64,000 nt of DNA, taken from contig OY754469.1 of the NCBI GenBank assembly GCA_963575645.1, forward strand, positions 11,364,001 to 11,428,000. The letters run 5' to 3'. The position numbers and the translations under genes were made by a program. Source of the DNA: Xanthostigma xanthostigma. Taxonomy: Eukaryota; Arthropoda; Insecta; Raphidioptera; Raphidiidae. The notes beneath the pieces are model-generated. The model was not told where the DNA came from, made no database searches, and saw only the letters and a program-made list of their open reading frames with translations. Positions 35,601 through 47,387 of the stretch are shown one piece after another (the first letter of the stretch is position 1; the number at the start of each line of letters is the position of its first letter).

Positions 35601-37791
35601 TTTATTACATAAACTACTTACAGAATTATCCAGTTTATTTTGTACTGCAAAATTTAACAGCTCTTCGATCCGTTTGGGCATCATAATATCGTCCTATAAA
35701 TATTATAATTTTTTTTTTATATAATATAATTTTAAAGACTACTAATATATTCAGTATACTTTAAGAACACCTTTACTATACACTGTTTCCTTCAATTCTT
35801 TTTGCAATTAGTAAAAATACGGGAAGTATTGGAACACCATTATATTGTGTATATTTATTGAGCTTCAATATCGCGCGAATATATCTCTCTATTTTTGGAT
35901 AAGTGGAGATTTCTCTGTAAGAATGCTGTTTCGCCAATAAAGATCCGCATCCGTTGAAGAGTTAAGAGAGTTCCACTGGCAGAGCAGGAGGAAGCTGGGC
36001 AAGGGAACACTCCCATAGTATAGCATAGAACTAACATGTCATTGCCAATGGTAAGAACAAGAGCTGTGAAAAAGCATTGCACGATGCAAGTCGTTTTCAG
36101 AGGAACAGGAGTGGCAATGTTTCAGCTTGACAATGCCGCATTTCACCCAAATCAGTGACTTCTTCGTAATCACGACAAGTACATATAGCACTTATCGCAT
36201 TACATCTTTTTACCGAAGCTCCAAATTGAGTTTGTATTTTGCGCAAGCTTTCGTAAATATCTGCTTTCAATATTTACAGTTTGACCAAAATCTGATCTAT
36301 AAGACTCATACAATCCACGGAACAATAAGAAGAAAAAGGAAAATTTCGGCGTTTCCCATAAGAGTCCATGCAAATACAAATTCCAATTTCTCCGTAACAA
36401 AACTCTGAATATTCACAATATTTCAATGGCGTGTTTTGGTTAATAATATTTATAACATGGAAACTCAATTTAACTGTATTCTGATCATTCGGATATACTT
36501 ATGGAGGGAACTCCTGTAAGAGCTGACTAAATATGTACCTACTTATTTTACTTACCACATCTTGGAAACACAAGTATGTCCCTTTACTTATTTCAACAGC
36601 TCTGTTTTTAGCATAACCAACTAAAATAATAATAAAGCATATATATAATAAAGAATATATTATAAAAAAAAAAGTTGTGTGGTTTTAAGAAACCACGACG
36701 CAAGTGAAACTTTTATTGGATTGTAGACACTTATCCATCACGATTAATTATAAACAACAATATTCACATGAATACACGAATAAAAACATGTAAACACTGC
36801 ACAGCACTTGCCCGCATGACAGACTGACTATGTGTTATACATACTACACGGTCAGCTGATGCTAACCATGGGCGCCGCCATATTGGCCTTGGCTGCTCTA
36901 CAGAGCGCCTACTCCGAGCGCCTTTCCGCGGCCGCCTGTAATGCGACAAGCAACAGACGGCCAGAAAAATTCAGGGCGATAGAATAAAAGTTTCACTTTA
37001 AAAAAATAGACTTTAATATTTGTTATTATAGCAGGATTTGGAACTAATTTGTTTATTTTTGTCATTGAGATTCTTGATTGTGGAAAGACCGTAAGACAAT
37101 AAAAAATGTTGATTAGCTATTGTAACTATTTCTTTGATTTCAAACTGAAAAAATAACAAGGTCTTACCGCCTTTTGGTAATTTTTTTTCGCCATGACAAA
37201 TACGAATATCAATGCGGTGAGAAAAATAAATTTGCGACCATTTTTTCAACAGCTTTGCAGTTAAATCAGTGCTTGCATCATCGTAAACGCAAATCTCATA
37301 TTTAATAAACGATCTGGCAGTCTGGTTCAAAATCGAAGCGAAGCATCGATCGATCCATTCTTCACCGTTGCGAATTGGAATAATTACTGACTGAAATATG
37401 TTGTATGTATAGACTGTTCATTTATCATAAATAAATGCCATATATATTGTAAATACAAGAACATTTTTTCAAATGTATAATAAAAGCATTATTTGTAGCT
37501 TTCAATGAAAAACTGGCTAATTATATATTATATAAACGTACTACACTATAGGCCTAGTTTATATGAGAGGCGTTCAACGCGCGTTAACAATTTCTATACA
37601 ATTGTATATAACTGTTTACATGATAACGCGCGTTATCATGTAAACAGTTATATACAATTGTATAGAAATTGTAAACGCGCGTTGAACGCCTCTCATATAA
37701 ACTAGGCCTTAATGAAGCTTACCACTTGTACATCTTCTTCAACATAACGTTTTTCGTTACAATTTAATGCTGAAATCGCAACGTTTATCAT
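32624..37791 (-). CDS. B3GNTL1: B3GNTL1-like glycosyltransferase (queuosine-tRNA galactosyltransferase)
   Basis: Eight exons: 37791-37723, 37390-37168, 36620-36556, 35693-35622, 34298-34135, 33690-33538, 33236-32957, 32707-32624. Total 1110 bp, 369 aa, phases consistent; human B3GNTL1 has 361. A family-2 GT-A fold is shown by VSIIP-type start (VSVIIPIRNGEEW), DDAST, GYAKNRA, the metal-site motif QDVDDIMMP, GPTVIMPTWF, and GTPEDLIFFY. The C-terminal module starts FTIWNAGKQGRKL and has ALCDVD and PFVICVKL. In vertebrates this enzyme (QTGAL) galactosylates queuosine in tRNA-Tyr; the same role here is inference. Introns hold HB, hAT-A, a MITE hairpin and another inverted-repeat element. Confidence 0.93.
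34559..34709 (+). mobile_element. HB element, copy 3 (151 bp, internally deleted)
   Basis: Both ends are intact but most internal sequence is missing. It keeps ACGTGATAACGT near the start and ACGTTATCACGT at the end. It is bordered by A-runs in a B3GNTL1 intron. Confidence 0.85.
34765..35247 (+). mobile_element. hAT-A non-autonomous element, copy 3 (483 bp)
   Basis: TAGTGATGTGCCGG to GGCACATCACTA, with exact 8-bp duplications GTTATTTT (34757-34764 and 35248-35255). It lies in the same intron as HB copy 3. Confidence 0.93.
35694..36555. other. B3GNTL1 intron; possible decayed coding remnant on the - strand
   Basis: From about 36470 down to 35750 the - strand reads as several coding-like stretches broken by stops and frame changes, more GC-rich than the flanks. 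I could not match it to a family. Confidence 0.25.
36702..36998. mobile_element. Inverted-repeat element with GC-rich core, 297 bp
   Basis: Terminal repeats AAGTGAAACTTTTATT and AATAAAAGTTTCACTT (16 of 16). The core is GC-rich (GGCGCCGCCATATTGG, CCGCGGCCGCC). No duplication of the flanks is clear. It lies in a B3GNTL1 intron. Confidence 0.7.
37551..37708. mobile_element. Near-perfect palindromic MITE (Harbinger-related), 158 bp
   Basis: Two arms of about 79 bp, GGCCTAGTTTATATGAG inward to TGATAACGCGCG, differ at one position that I can see. The centre is TAACGCGCGTTA. The arm is shared with the Harbinger derivative ending at 30856 and with the fragment at 7761. It lies in the first B3GNTL1 intron. 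Confidence 0.85.
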
Positions 37792-38518
37792 GATAACAAA
37801 AAACTAACCTCTTTGACATTTCCAGTTATATTTAGAATTTGACATGTGAAGTGTCAACTATAATAACAGTGATGCTGAAACTTTTAATTGTTGTTAATTA
37901 TTATCAACGTCCGTACAAATGTTGAAAACATTAAAATAAATTAATAAAATAATTTTATAAAAAATAGCGCTTTATTTAGTATTGTTATCTTCAGGTACCT
38001 ACCTATATGCATGTAAATAAAAATAAAGAGTAATGTAATTTCATTTGTTGAGAGCTACCGGCTAGAAAAGTTAACGGGATTTCCAGTGTTCTCTGACTCT
38101 GATTAGCTCGAGTCCAAAGGGCATAGATTCGTAGAAGAAAAGTTACTAATTAGTGTCTATAGCGGCTGTCGGCCTTATTTTTGCAAATATATTATAAAAA
38201 TATTTTTATATTTTCATGAAACCAATCACAAAACGTGTGACGAAACAAGTTTCATTCTACGAGTAATTGGTCATCATCCGACTATTATTCGTAATATACA
38301 ATAATAAATTATTAAATATACATATGTAATATATCCATATGAGTGCCCAACAATTGATAAGATAGTACACAATATACTGTGATAAGAAGACGATGCGAGA
38401 ATATTGCAAGTGATTTATGCAAATACTTCTAATGGATTTATGTGTGCAGTTGCATTAAGAAATTATTCTTAATTACTTATTTTAAATTATAACAATTTTT
38501 GCTGTGTCAAAATTTTGG
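37792..38518. other. Divergent promoter region of B3GNTL1 (-) and the SINA-like gene (+)
   Basis: AT-rich, no ORF. A donor TTTTGG|GTAAGT at about 38517, paired with the acceptor at 39216, could define a non-coding first exon of the SINA-like gene. No TATA or initiator is convincing. Confidence 0.35.
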
Positions 38519-39073
38519 GTAAGTAATCTATCTATTTTTTTCTGTTGTTATGCCTAGATTTCTCTTATTTGGAAATAGCATTGTTTTCCTTACGTACTTA
38601 CTTATTTGCTGAATGAAGTTTTAAAAAAATTAAAATAGTAGGTATACTTTAGTAATATGCTTTACCTACCTGTTGCGTGAAAAGAGAAATCAGACTTATA
38701 AAACAATGGCGACCCTGCAATACCATGTTAATTAAACGTGGTTAAAGTTCGGAGTTCCTAGTGTAAGCAGTGATTATATTAATCTAAGGGCTGTTCAAAG
38801 AAAATATGATTTCAGACGGAAAAAACTCAACAGTAGTTAAACAAAATAAAAATAATTTTATAATAAGTAGCTACCCAATACCTCCTATATTCATTTTCTT
38901 TGTCTCGATAAGAAAAAGCTGGACACTGTAAATGCACATTCTTATCTTTAGTTGTGTTCTGTCGGGTGTGTTGTCAGTCCTCAGCTCTTGGAACCGCACT
39001 TTTTGAAGGGAATATTGGTTGTGAATTGTGATATCTATGCCCAAAAAATTGCAGACTGCGTCTCTGTTCTGGA

Positions 39074-39175
39074 CAGTGGTGTAACAATAGGGTGGCAGGA
39101 CGGGGCCCCCGGTCCGAAACTGCCGTGAGCACAAAAAGATCCCAACACTAATCAAACGGGATAGTTACGCCACTG
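39074..39175. mobile_element. Miniature hAT-like element, 102 bp
   Basis: Ends CAGTGGTGTAAC and GTTACGCCACTG. Flanks are GTTCTGGA (39066-39073) and GCTCTGGA (39176-39183), an 8-bp duplication with one mismatch. It lies 40 bp before the acceptor of the SINA-like gene. Confidence 0.8.
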
Positions 39176-39248
39176 GCTCTGGATTACTGTTTTCATGTTT
39201 TTTTCGTATTTTTCAGATATCCAAAATACAATTAAGAAATAAAGAAAA

Positions 39249-40400
39249 ATGGAACAGATGTTTTTAACTTGTCCAGTTTGCAAAAATTATCTGAGTCCAC
39301 CGATACGGCAGTGCGAGAAATTTCATAACTTTTGCGAGAAGTGTGTAGAAATATATAAATTATCTACTTGCGTGGTATGCGAGGGTAAAATAATAAATGA
39401 TAAAAATAATATTCTCGAGAAATTATTGAAAGACGCAAGATATCCGTGTAACTTTGAACAGTACGGTTGCACTATTTCCGTACCGATAAAACACAAATCT
39501 GAACACGAAAAGGAATGCTATCATCGTATGTTTACTTGCGAAAGTAAAATCTTTTGTAAAGAAAACTGTAAGTGGGAGGGACTGTACAAAGATATCCTCG
39601 CTCATTTCAAAAACAACCACACAAGCAGTACTCTTTTGAATTTTCGAGAAAAAATAACAATACCTTATGCAAAAAAAAATATCAGCGAGTTGCAGTTAAT
39701 TTCGGCTTTTAATAAGCTATTTTGGTATAAATATCGCGTCGATACATCAAACAGCGTAGCCTATTGGACAATACAATACATTGGACCGAAAAAGCATGCC
39801 TTGTCATACTATTATGAGGTAGAATTCTTTAACGAAAATGATTCTATTCGAAAATATAAAATAACCGAGGTTTGCGGAAGCGATACAGAAGATGTTAATG
39901 CACTTTTTCAATCACACAAATGTGTAGCTATATCGTTGAAAGCATTAAAAAATTTTGCGGATGCAAACAATAATGTCTCTTTCCGATTTTGGGTACATAA
40001 GGTTAAGTCTGATGTAAAATCGAGTGATTCGTTTTCTGAAGCAACAAATCAAGTTGAAAATCTTTCACTCACTGAAAATAAAATGACTGAAGCAAGTGGC
40101 GGAAAAAAAGATAACGGCGACGGAGATAACAAGGCACAAAAACCTAACAAGAAAGCCGATAATAAAAACAAAAATAAAACAGAAAATCCTAAACAACCGA
40201 AACAAGCTGCCGCTATGCCTCCGCTCGATATGCCCACATTTCCTATACCTAATCAACCGGTTTATGTGATGGCTTCAAGTTTAGGTCCTAATTTTACTAG
40301 TTTTCCTGGCGCAATACAGGCAAATCCAAAAGCGCAGAATCAACCCAACAAAAATAAAACTTCAAAAAACAAAGGTAATAATCCACAAAATAACAAATAA
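39249..40400 (+). CDS. SINA/SIAH-like RING E3 ubiquitin ligase with Lys/Asn-rich tail
   Basis: 383 residues in one exon; the acceptor TTTTTCAG at 39209-39216 lies 32 bp before the ATG, so an intron splits the 5' UTR. The RING is C-x2-C at 10-13, then C-x3-H-x2-C-x2-C and a final C-x2-C, the same spacing as SIAH. A SIAH-type zinc finger (about 64-122) follows: YPCNFEQYGC, HEKEC, CKWEG, HFKNNH. A TRAF-like substrate-binding region runs to about 255. SIAH-family proteins pass ubiquitin from an E2 to bound substrates. Unlike SIAH, the last 120 residues are low-complexity (KADNKNKNK, then Pro-rich, then Lys/Asn/Gln). It is a lineage-specific SINA-like protein rather than the orthologue of sina itself. 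Confidence 0.88.
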   Translation: MEQMFLTCPVCKNYLSPPIRQCEKFHNFCEKCVEIYKLSTCVVCEGKIINDKNNILEKLLKDARYPCNFEQYGCTISVPIKHKSEHEKECYHRMFTCESKIFCKENCKWEGLYKDILAHFKNNHTSSTLLNFREKITIPYAKKNISELQLISAFNKLFWYKYRVDTSNSVAYWTIQYIGPKKHALSYYYEVEFFNENDSIRKYKITEVCGSDTEDVNALFQSHKCVAISLKALKNFADANNNVSFRFWVHKVKSDVKSSDSFSEATNQVENLSLTENKMTEASGGKKDNGDGDNKAQKPNKKADNKNKNKTENPKQPKQAAAMPPLDMPTFPIPNQPVYVMASSLGPNFTSFPGAIQANPKAQNQPNKNKTSKNKGNNPQNNK

Positions 40401-40469
40401 TCAGTTATGAGTTATGATCTAAAAGTCATCTGTTTTATAATTAAAAACGCTGTGCTATCACAGCGTAAA

Positions 40470-40887
40470 AGTATTCGTCCCTGCAAATACCCCCTGTACC
40501 CTTCATCTCAAATCTTTTCCCCTCGCCTAAAAACGGTTCGCGCTCTCCCGACGCTATTTTTAAAGCTAGAGGGTTCTGGTAAACGCCAAATGAAAGACAA
40601 AGAATCAGACTACAGATCCTTCAGGCGAATTTTTTGAAAAACAGTTTCGCCTACGTGTGAAATATTACGTAACTTATTATTTTTTTCAAAAGGTTGTAAG
40701 TTTTTTCAGGAATTTTTTTTCAAAAAATTCGCCTGAAGGATCTGTAGTCTGATTCTTTGTCTTTCATTTGGCGTTTACCAGAACCCTCTAGCTTTAAAAA
40801 TAGCGTCGGGAGAGCGCGAACCGTTTTTAGGCGAGGGGAAAAGATTTGAGATGAAGGGTACAGGGGGTATTTGCAGGGACGAATACT
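40470..40887. mobile_element. Foldback element with arms of about 170 bp in the 3' flank of the SINA-like gene
   Basis: AGTATTCGTCCCTGC at the left is mirrored by GCAGGGACGAATACT at the right. The arms are almost identical (GGCGTTTACC, GAACCCTCTAGC and inverses). It begins 70 bp after the stop codon, so it probably lies within the 3' UTR. Confidence 0.85.
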
Positions 40888-40945
40888 CTTAATGAAATAT
40901 ATGTCAGCTGAAACACTGAACCTAATTCGAGGGATTAATCACTTT

Positions 40946-40951
40946 AATAAA
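40946..40951 (+). terminator. Candidate poly(A) signal of the SINA-like gene
   Basis: AATAAA just beyond the foldback element. If used, the mRNA would carry the whole hairpin. Confidence 0.4.
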
Positions 40952-42991
40952 ATAATTTGCAATCAGAATGTGTATTCATGAGGGCGTCGCCTGTTTCATA
41001 CATTTTTTGAAGCCACAACATGCGTCACAATTTCAAAAGATTTCATATGCTTGTACAAGAAACTAGTGACTTCGAAACTCGAAAGTCGATTCTATAACTG
41101 CTAGCAATTTTATAGAGATTTCATCAACTTAAAAGTTGTCAGATCATCAAAGTAATTTCGATAGGATTTCTGACAAAATGAATCTGATGGGATGTTTCTA
41201 TACGCAGTGATGTATTATTAGCAATAATTTTATTATTGAAAATTTGCATTAGATGAGAAATAATGAGATTTGACACAATCGTGTCTCTTTTAAAATTAAA
41301 AGTAGTTTTATACTGCACAGTTAATAATCGTAAACGATAACGTCATTGAGAATCGCACAAAAAATAGCGTCTGCGTCTCGACCGTAAAGTGATTCGGTAT
41401 ACTTGACGTGCGACCGAGGTCAGAAATATGCACGTCTTGAAAAACAAAACTGTCACTTTTCGATCTAGATACATAAATAGCTATTAAAACTTTTCATAAT
41501 TTTTGCCAACATAGAATTCAACCTTTTTAGAGTTCCGTACCTGAAAGGTACTGACGGGACCCTATTACAAAGCCTCCACTGTCTGTCTATCTGTCAGCGG
41601 GCTGTATCTCATGAACAGTGTGTGTTTCTATTCCGCTATAACAACAAATAATGAAAAACCAAGATGGCGAATTTAAAAATGGCCGCCTTGCAAATTAGAA
41701 AAAAAAAATTGTACGATCGTACCCTCCGTGTGCGAGTCCCACTCGCATTCGACCGGTTTTTTTAAATATAAAACTTTAATAATATAGTTAATGGCCTTTT
41801 CAATTTTAATTATTATTAGTAACACAGTTGAATGTTTTATAAGTTTATAATAATTTATAAATTCATAAAAATAGAAAAAATAATTTATAAGTTGTAAAAC
41901 TTGTTTTACAGTTTACATTTCCGGGCTTAAAGATAAATATCTAGAAAAGGATTTTTTATATAATAAATTCTTTATTTGAAAGCAAATAACTGTAACTGAT
42001 CTGTGATTTTGCGTTGACTCAATTAATTAACCAGCTTAATGTGCAATTATTAGAAATGCAGGAGTTTTTATTTTGTAAAATGTCAGTGTTTACGATCAGA
42101 CTTAATTAAGTGTTGATGTATATCTTTGGTCTTTGACCTGTCGACACTTTGACCAAATACTTATTGAAACGCAGCTAATAGTAACGAAGAGGCGTATTCC
42201 CTGTGCATGACAGAGTGTCGATCCGGTATTTGCAGTTCAGAGAAGTGCATAGAAGTCTGTCGACGACTTAAAATCTCTGAGTGACAGCATGTTTTGGTCT
42301 ATAGAATATCACATAGTTGATCTTCGACTGTATAATAATATTATCGATTGAAGTATGAAATTTTTAAATATATGTTTTTATGGTTCCTTATTTTCATTAT
42401 TACTATCTTATAGTATAAGTCTTGTGGTTTGCTGTTTTTGGATTTGTTATAAAAACAATTATTAAAATAACAATTATTTTTTATAATATTTGATAGTATA
42501 TTTTATATTTTATACTCAGATTTATAATTTATACGAATTTATAACGAGTTTTAATAAAACAATAATATTTGGGAAATTCTTTATTATTTTACTGTTTTTA
42601 CTTATAGAAAAAACTAATCGCTTAAAATAAGCATACATGATATAACTCTTGAATTTTTTATATATTTGTAGCTGATATAAACGAATATAGAGACATTTTG
42701 AATATAAGATTAGTAAAATTAATTTTATACTTTTTTGTTATGATTAATTTTTTAAATGTTTTCCGCATTCATCGTAAACTTAACATGGTCTAATATAGAT
42801 AATTATATATTTTTATATATTGCAAACTATTCTACAAATGTGTTATTATAATCAGTTGTCGAGCGTCTATAATGTGCAGTAATTAAACCGTAATTCCAGT
42901 AGACATTGCGGCAGCAATTTTTGCACCTGTGTCAACTATTAAATGTGGATATGAAAATAATATTGTGTTGTTACGGCCGGAAGAGTAAGAT
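40952..42991. other. Intergenic, no gene seen; contains a dispersed repeat
   Basis: At 41526-41765 a repeat runs from GAGTTCCGTACCTG through GTCTGTCTATCTGTC to CGAGTCCCACTCGC and ACCGGTTTTTTT, a form abundant in Lepidoptera. The rest is AT-rich. Confidence 0.5.
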
Positions 42992-45900
42992 TTAAAATTC
43001 ACAGTTGTCGACAATCCATTTAAGATATTTATTAACACGGGTATATAGTCCCGGTTGACCGGGCTCTCCACATTTTATTCCCCATGATACGATTCCAATA
43101 TTCACCCAGCGACCGTTCGGAAGTTGATGCATTAGCGGTCCTCCCGAGTCTCCCTAAACACAATATTTCAACGAAATTATAGTCAATGTAAAAGTGTGTT
43201 GACATTGGCAATTGCGTAGAAATTTATTTTTAAGGACGTAGTCTGGTGTTCGGGTTTTGAAAAAACGAATTTATTTTTTTTACATTTTAAGTAAGTATAT
43301 TATATTGAGAAAATACTGTAAAAATTTTAGACCGAAATATTAAATGTTTACAAAGCTATAGCATATAGTCGAGAGCAGCAACGGTCTTATGGTAAGACTC
43401 TTACCTGCTCTTACCTCTCAATTGTTATCACGTTACCCTTATACTCTCGCAGAGTAGAGCAAACAAATGAGCAGAAAACGATGCCTTTAAAGAAACGGAA
43501 GGTTTACTATACACCAGGCATAGCTGATTAGTGTAAATATTCATTTTTATTTTTTTGTAAGAAATCTGAAATTAAAACTTTAAACGCGTTTTTCTCAAAA
43601 CTACGTTTTTCTAAGCGGCGCGGGTGAGTGAAATAATTGTATACAACCGATTGCTTTCAGTTTTTCACAGGGTATTCTACACAACAATAGATCCGTCCGG
43701 TACTAGAATTACTTAATTATAAAAATTATTTCTATTTTTTTTTAACCGATTTTCAACGAAAAAATCACGATTTTCTCGTTGTTTTTTTTCTAAAACCCGC
43801 CATTTTGTTATTTATCAATAAAAATGTTTATTTCTAGTACGGGATAGAGCCACAAGCCTACAAAATAATAACCAATTTAATTTTTATAATTCAGTTGACT
43901 CCAAGTGACGTTATCACCCGCGCTACCCACCTACCACCATTTAAAGTTGTCTACTTTAGGTTAAAAAAACAATTATAAAATGGCGTAAAATTAAGCAAAA
44001 AATTGGTTGTCTGTAAAGTCGGTTTACGGACGATAGTTTTACGTGATAACGTATTCCGTAATACATAACCTAAACCTCCCAAAATTTGGTTTCAATCCGC
44101 TTATCCTTGGTGTCGGAATGATAAGAAATGTCAAAAGTGACGTTTGCAACTGTCAAAGTATTATGTTCTAATAATAATTAGTTATTCCAATACTTAACTT
44201 AGAAGGCGTTGCATTTCACAAAATTTTAATGTCAAAAAATTGAATTAAACATTAGAAATGCAGCCGTTTTCATGTTAAGACAAGACATACGTTATATTCT
44301 AATTTCCATGTACGGCAAACAAAGACGACCGACCGCGTCGCGCCATGCATTAGACAACATTGCATTTATATTTTATACAGCTATTTTTCTATATAAATTT
44401 GTATAAAAAAACTGTTTAGGCAAATTCTGTTATACGAAATCTATGTAAAATGTTCTCCTCTTTCGTTTAAGACTGGTTTCAAACCGATCTGATTTAAATT
44501 GAGCGAGAAATTAGCAAAAAGCACGCACAGGGTCAGGCGGAACGTTACGCGTTACGAACGTTACGACCGTTACACTTTTTCGTGCATGCAGGCGGTGTTT
44601 TATCAATTTATAAGATTGGTGATTCATCAATTTATAAGACGTTATCACGTCAAAAAAAATTTTTTTTCTTAGTTTACGATGTCAGTAAAAACATGTAACA
44701 AAATTGAAAACATCGTACATTATTTTGACATTAAAAAAAAATCTGAAATAACGGTTGAAAACGAGCTTGAACATAGGACTACGTCCTTAAATCATCAAAA
44801 TTCAGTTTACCTGGCACGAATCTTTACCACCTTCGTAGGCAGCCGCGCAAACGGTTGTGTCTGGAACGAGTTGAGCGACCGCCTTTTGACACCTTTCATT
44901 GTTCCAAACGGGCATCGACACTTCCATTAACACATCACTAACAGGTCCTCCAAAGAACGATGTGCCCCAACCAGCTACCACTGACGTTACATTTTCGAAT
45001 GTTTCATTGGCAGGCGGAAGACATATTGGCCATATGTACGAATTAAATATCGTTGGTCTTTCTAATTTTATGATTGCAATATCGTTGAAGTATGTTGCTA
45101 AGTCAAAGTCTTCGTGTTGTCTTATTTCTGCTATTTTAAAATCACGATGTCGCGTCTCATTTGGCAATGTGAAATCGTATTCCCCTAAACGTACTTTTAT
45201 AAGTTTCGGGTCAAGACTATAAATTAAAGTCAATAAATTGAAGATGTCCGAACAATACATAGTTGCCAAAAAAACTGCAGCCTTTGTTACTTACCCATTT
45301 GTGCAGTGTGCCGCTGTAAGCACGTGCCTGTCTGTTATAAGAACACCTCCGCAGAAATTTATATCGATGCCTCTAAGAAGTACAGCCATCCAGGGCCATT
45401 CTTCCGAATTAGCTTTTCCACCTTCTGGTGAACTCAGACTTGATGTTCCAGATACACCGCAGCCTATGAAATTTTGCAATGGCACGATTTTTTTAAATTA
45501 TAAAATTGATTGATCTTCATCGAATTACTCGCTAATTCCAAAAGAAAATAATTTAGCTATACCTAGGCAATATTACGCATTTTTGGAACCCAAGTTTAAT
45601 GTAAAAATTGGTTGTCTGTAAAGTCGGTTTACGGACGATAGTTTTACGTGATAACGTCATAAAGAAACATTGATGAACTCTCTGGCGTCACGCGAGAAGA
45701 GAGAGAAATGCGTACAAGCCGACGCTTGGGCCGATCGTGCCTCTCTATCGCTTATACCGCGCTCTCGCTTGCACGCTCAGGCTCAGGCGGGAGCTGACAC
45801 TTTTTCGTGCGTGCAGCCGGTGTTTCGTCAATTTATAAGACGTTATCACGTCAAAAGTACATTCATTTAAAAATTAGGTAGGCGATATTACACATGTGGT

Positions 45901-46625
45901 ACTTCTGAACTTTAATTAAAAGATATGGCTTTTGAGAACTCCAGACTGTATTCAATGGCTTTATAACGGTTTATTTTTAATTCTGGGATCTAGATACCTA
46001 GATATAAATTTTCATTTTAAATATTACTTTTACCTCGTATTGGTACAGAATCGCCCGCGCCACCAGAAATTCTATTTTCTACATTTTCATCTACATCGCC
46101 GGTAGATGGCAAGTCTAAAATCAAGTCTGAACCCTGAATGTTGCTTTGTACTTCTGGTTGAACTTCATCCGGGCAGCAAACACCAAGAGTACTATATTCA
46201 TTAAAAATATGAGAACTATTTGCTGACAATAACGAAAATAAATAATAAAAAAACATTGATGAAATCAGTTTACATACGATAGTTTTGTAACACACATAAA
46301 ACCGGCGAGTTTCCAAAAACTTGCTCTTAAATCTTTGACCAGACACTGATGCAACGGACGACAGTGGCCAACCAAGCCACCTGGCGCTAAGCATTCTTCA
46401 AAATTTTGTTTGTAAGAATCCAAACTACTGAGTCTTACAAATCTTTTTTGTCTTAGGTGTACTGCATCTAAAATATTGATTAATAAATTTGCTTTAATTA
46501 ATATCAAAGAAGAAAAGAAATAATTTGAATAATTTTATACTTATGTCATGTTTTGGCATAACCATTCCATGGATAATATAATTGTTAGAAATTGTAAAAA
46601 ATGCTAGGATAATACAGTAGAACAT
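42992..46625 (-). CDS. CLIP-domain serine protease (trypsin-like), unusual activation site
   Basis: Six exons: 46625-46541, 46467-46278, 46215-46034, 45463-45295, 45216-44811, 43153-42992, giving 397 aa with consistent phases. A hydrophobic signal peptide opens the protein. The CLIP domain (about 54-108) has six Cys ending in VCCPD. The S1 domain has the triad His205 (TAAHC), Asp254 (NDIAII) and Ser347 (GDSGGP). Asp341 predicts cleavage after Arg/Lys. Such proteases act in haemolymph cascades (Toll activation, melanisation, clotting). Oddly, where the activation site R-IVGG is expected, the sequence is SSPEGGKA, with no Arg/Lys before it. Introns hold HB copies 4 and 5. The second acceptor and donor were chosen because only that pair keeps frame. 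Confidence 0.9.
44003..44651 (+). mobile_element. HB element, copy 4 (649 bp)
   Basis: Long form, nearly the same internal sequence as copies 2 and 7, bordered by A-runs. It lies in the last intron of the CLIP protease, 160 bp from the exon. Confidence 0.88.
45608..45852 (+). mobile_element. HB element, copy 5 (245 bp)
   Basis: Both ends intact, AAAA on each side, internal deletion. Internal part resembles copy 1 (GCGTCACGCGAGAAG, CTCTCGCTTGCACGC). It lies in a CLIP protease intron. Confidence 0.87.
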
Positions 46626-47387
46626 TATAACTGACACTTTTGTTAAACAAAAATTTATTTTTTTAATTATTTCTGTACTTCTAACATTGACTGGTTCGTC
46701 CCATTCAGTCGATAAAAACTGACAAAAGTGATAAAATGATTAGAAACTTCAATGCTTCCTTTCTGTTTATCAATTAGACAGGATGCTTAAAATTTATGTT
46801 TTTTTTTTAATAACAATGTATAATACAGTACAATAATCAATAGGATAACAAAATATGCACTAATTATTCAGTTTATTAAATATAAGTTATCCCATCAATG
46901 TTATTGGATTCAAAATGTAAATACCTGATCGAAATAGGTAAAAAAAAAAAACAAAGTATGATATATTCATAAGATGATAAGTACGTACTCGAAAAATGCT
47001 ACAATAATGAACAAAAAATGACCAACAAGTATTTTTAAATAAATAGAAAATTAGGGCTTCCGGCCTTCGATAGAAAATTATCTAATATGTTGTCGGTAAT
47101 ATTGTTCTTTATCCCAGGATCATTTTAGGACGACAGTTATATTTTTTGGCTGGCTCCGGACCCACCTGCTACAATCAGAACAAAGAGATAAAAACATTTC
47201 TGGACTTATAAAATGCATTTAAACTTCAAAATTTTTAACAGTAAGATAGCTTTTACCGCGGATGTTTAAGATTTTTAGTTTTTTTAAATATGTAGTGTCC
47301 CCAGCTGTTAAAACAGAAATGTTACTGGTTTCGTTCAAAACATATATTATTTAATAGTTCTAAAGCATAGTCCAGACGTACATTTAC
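46626..47387. other. 5' flank of the CLIP protease, no gene seen
   Basis: AT-rich intergenic sequence. It should hold the protease promoter, but I see no element strong enough to annotate. Confidence 0.4.

Noticed and set aside
35855-36408. Coding-like - strand sequence in a B3GNTL1 intron
   Set aside because: Several frames are partly open but all are broken, and no family motif was recognised.
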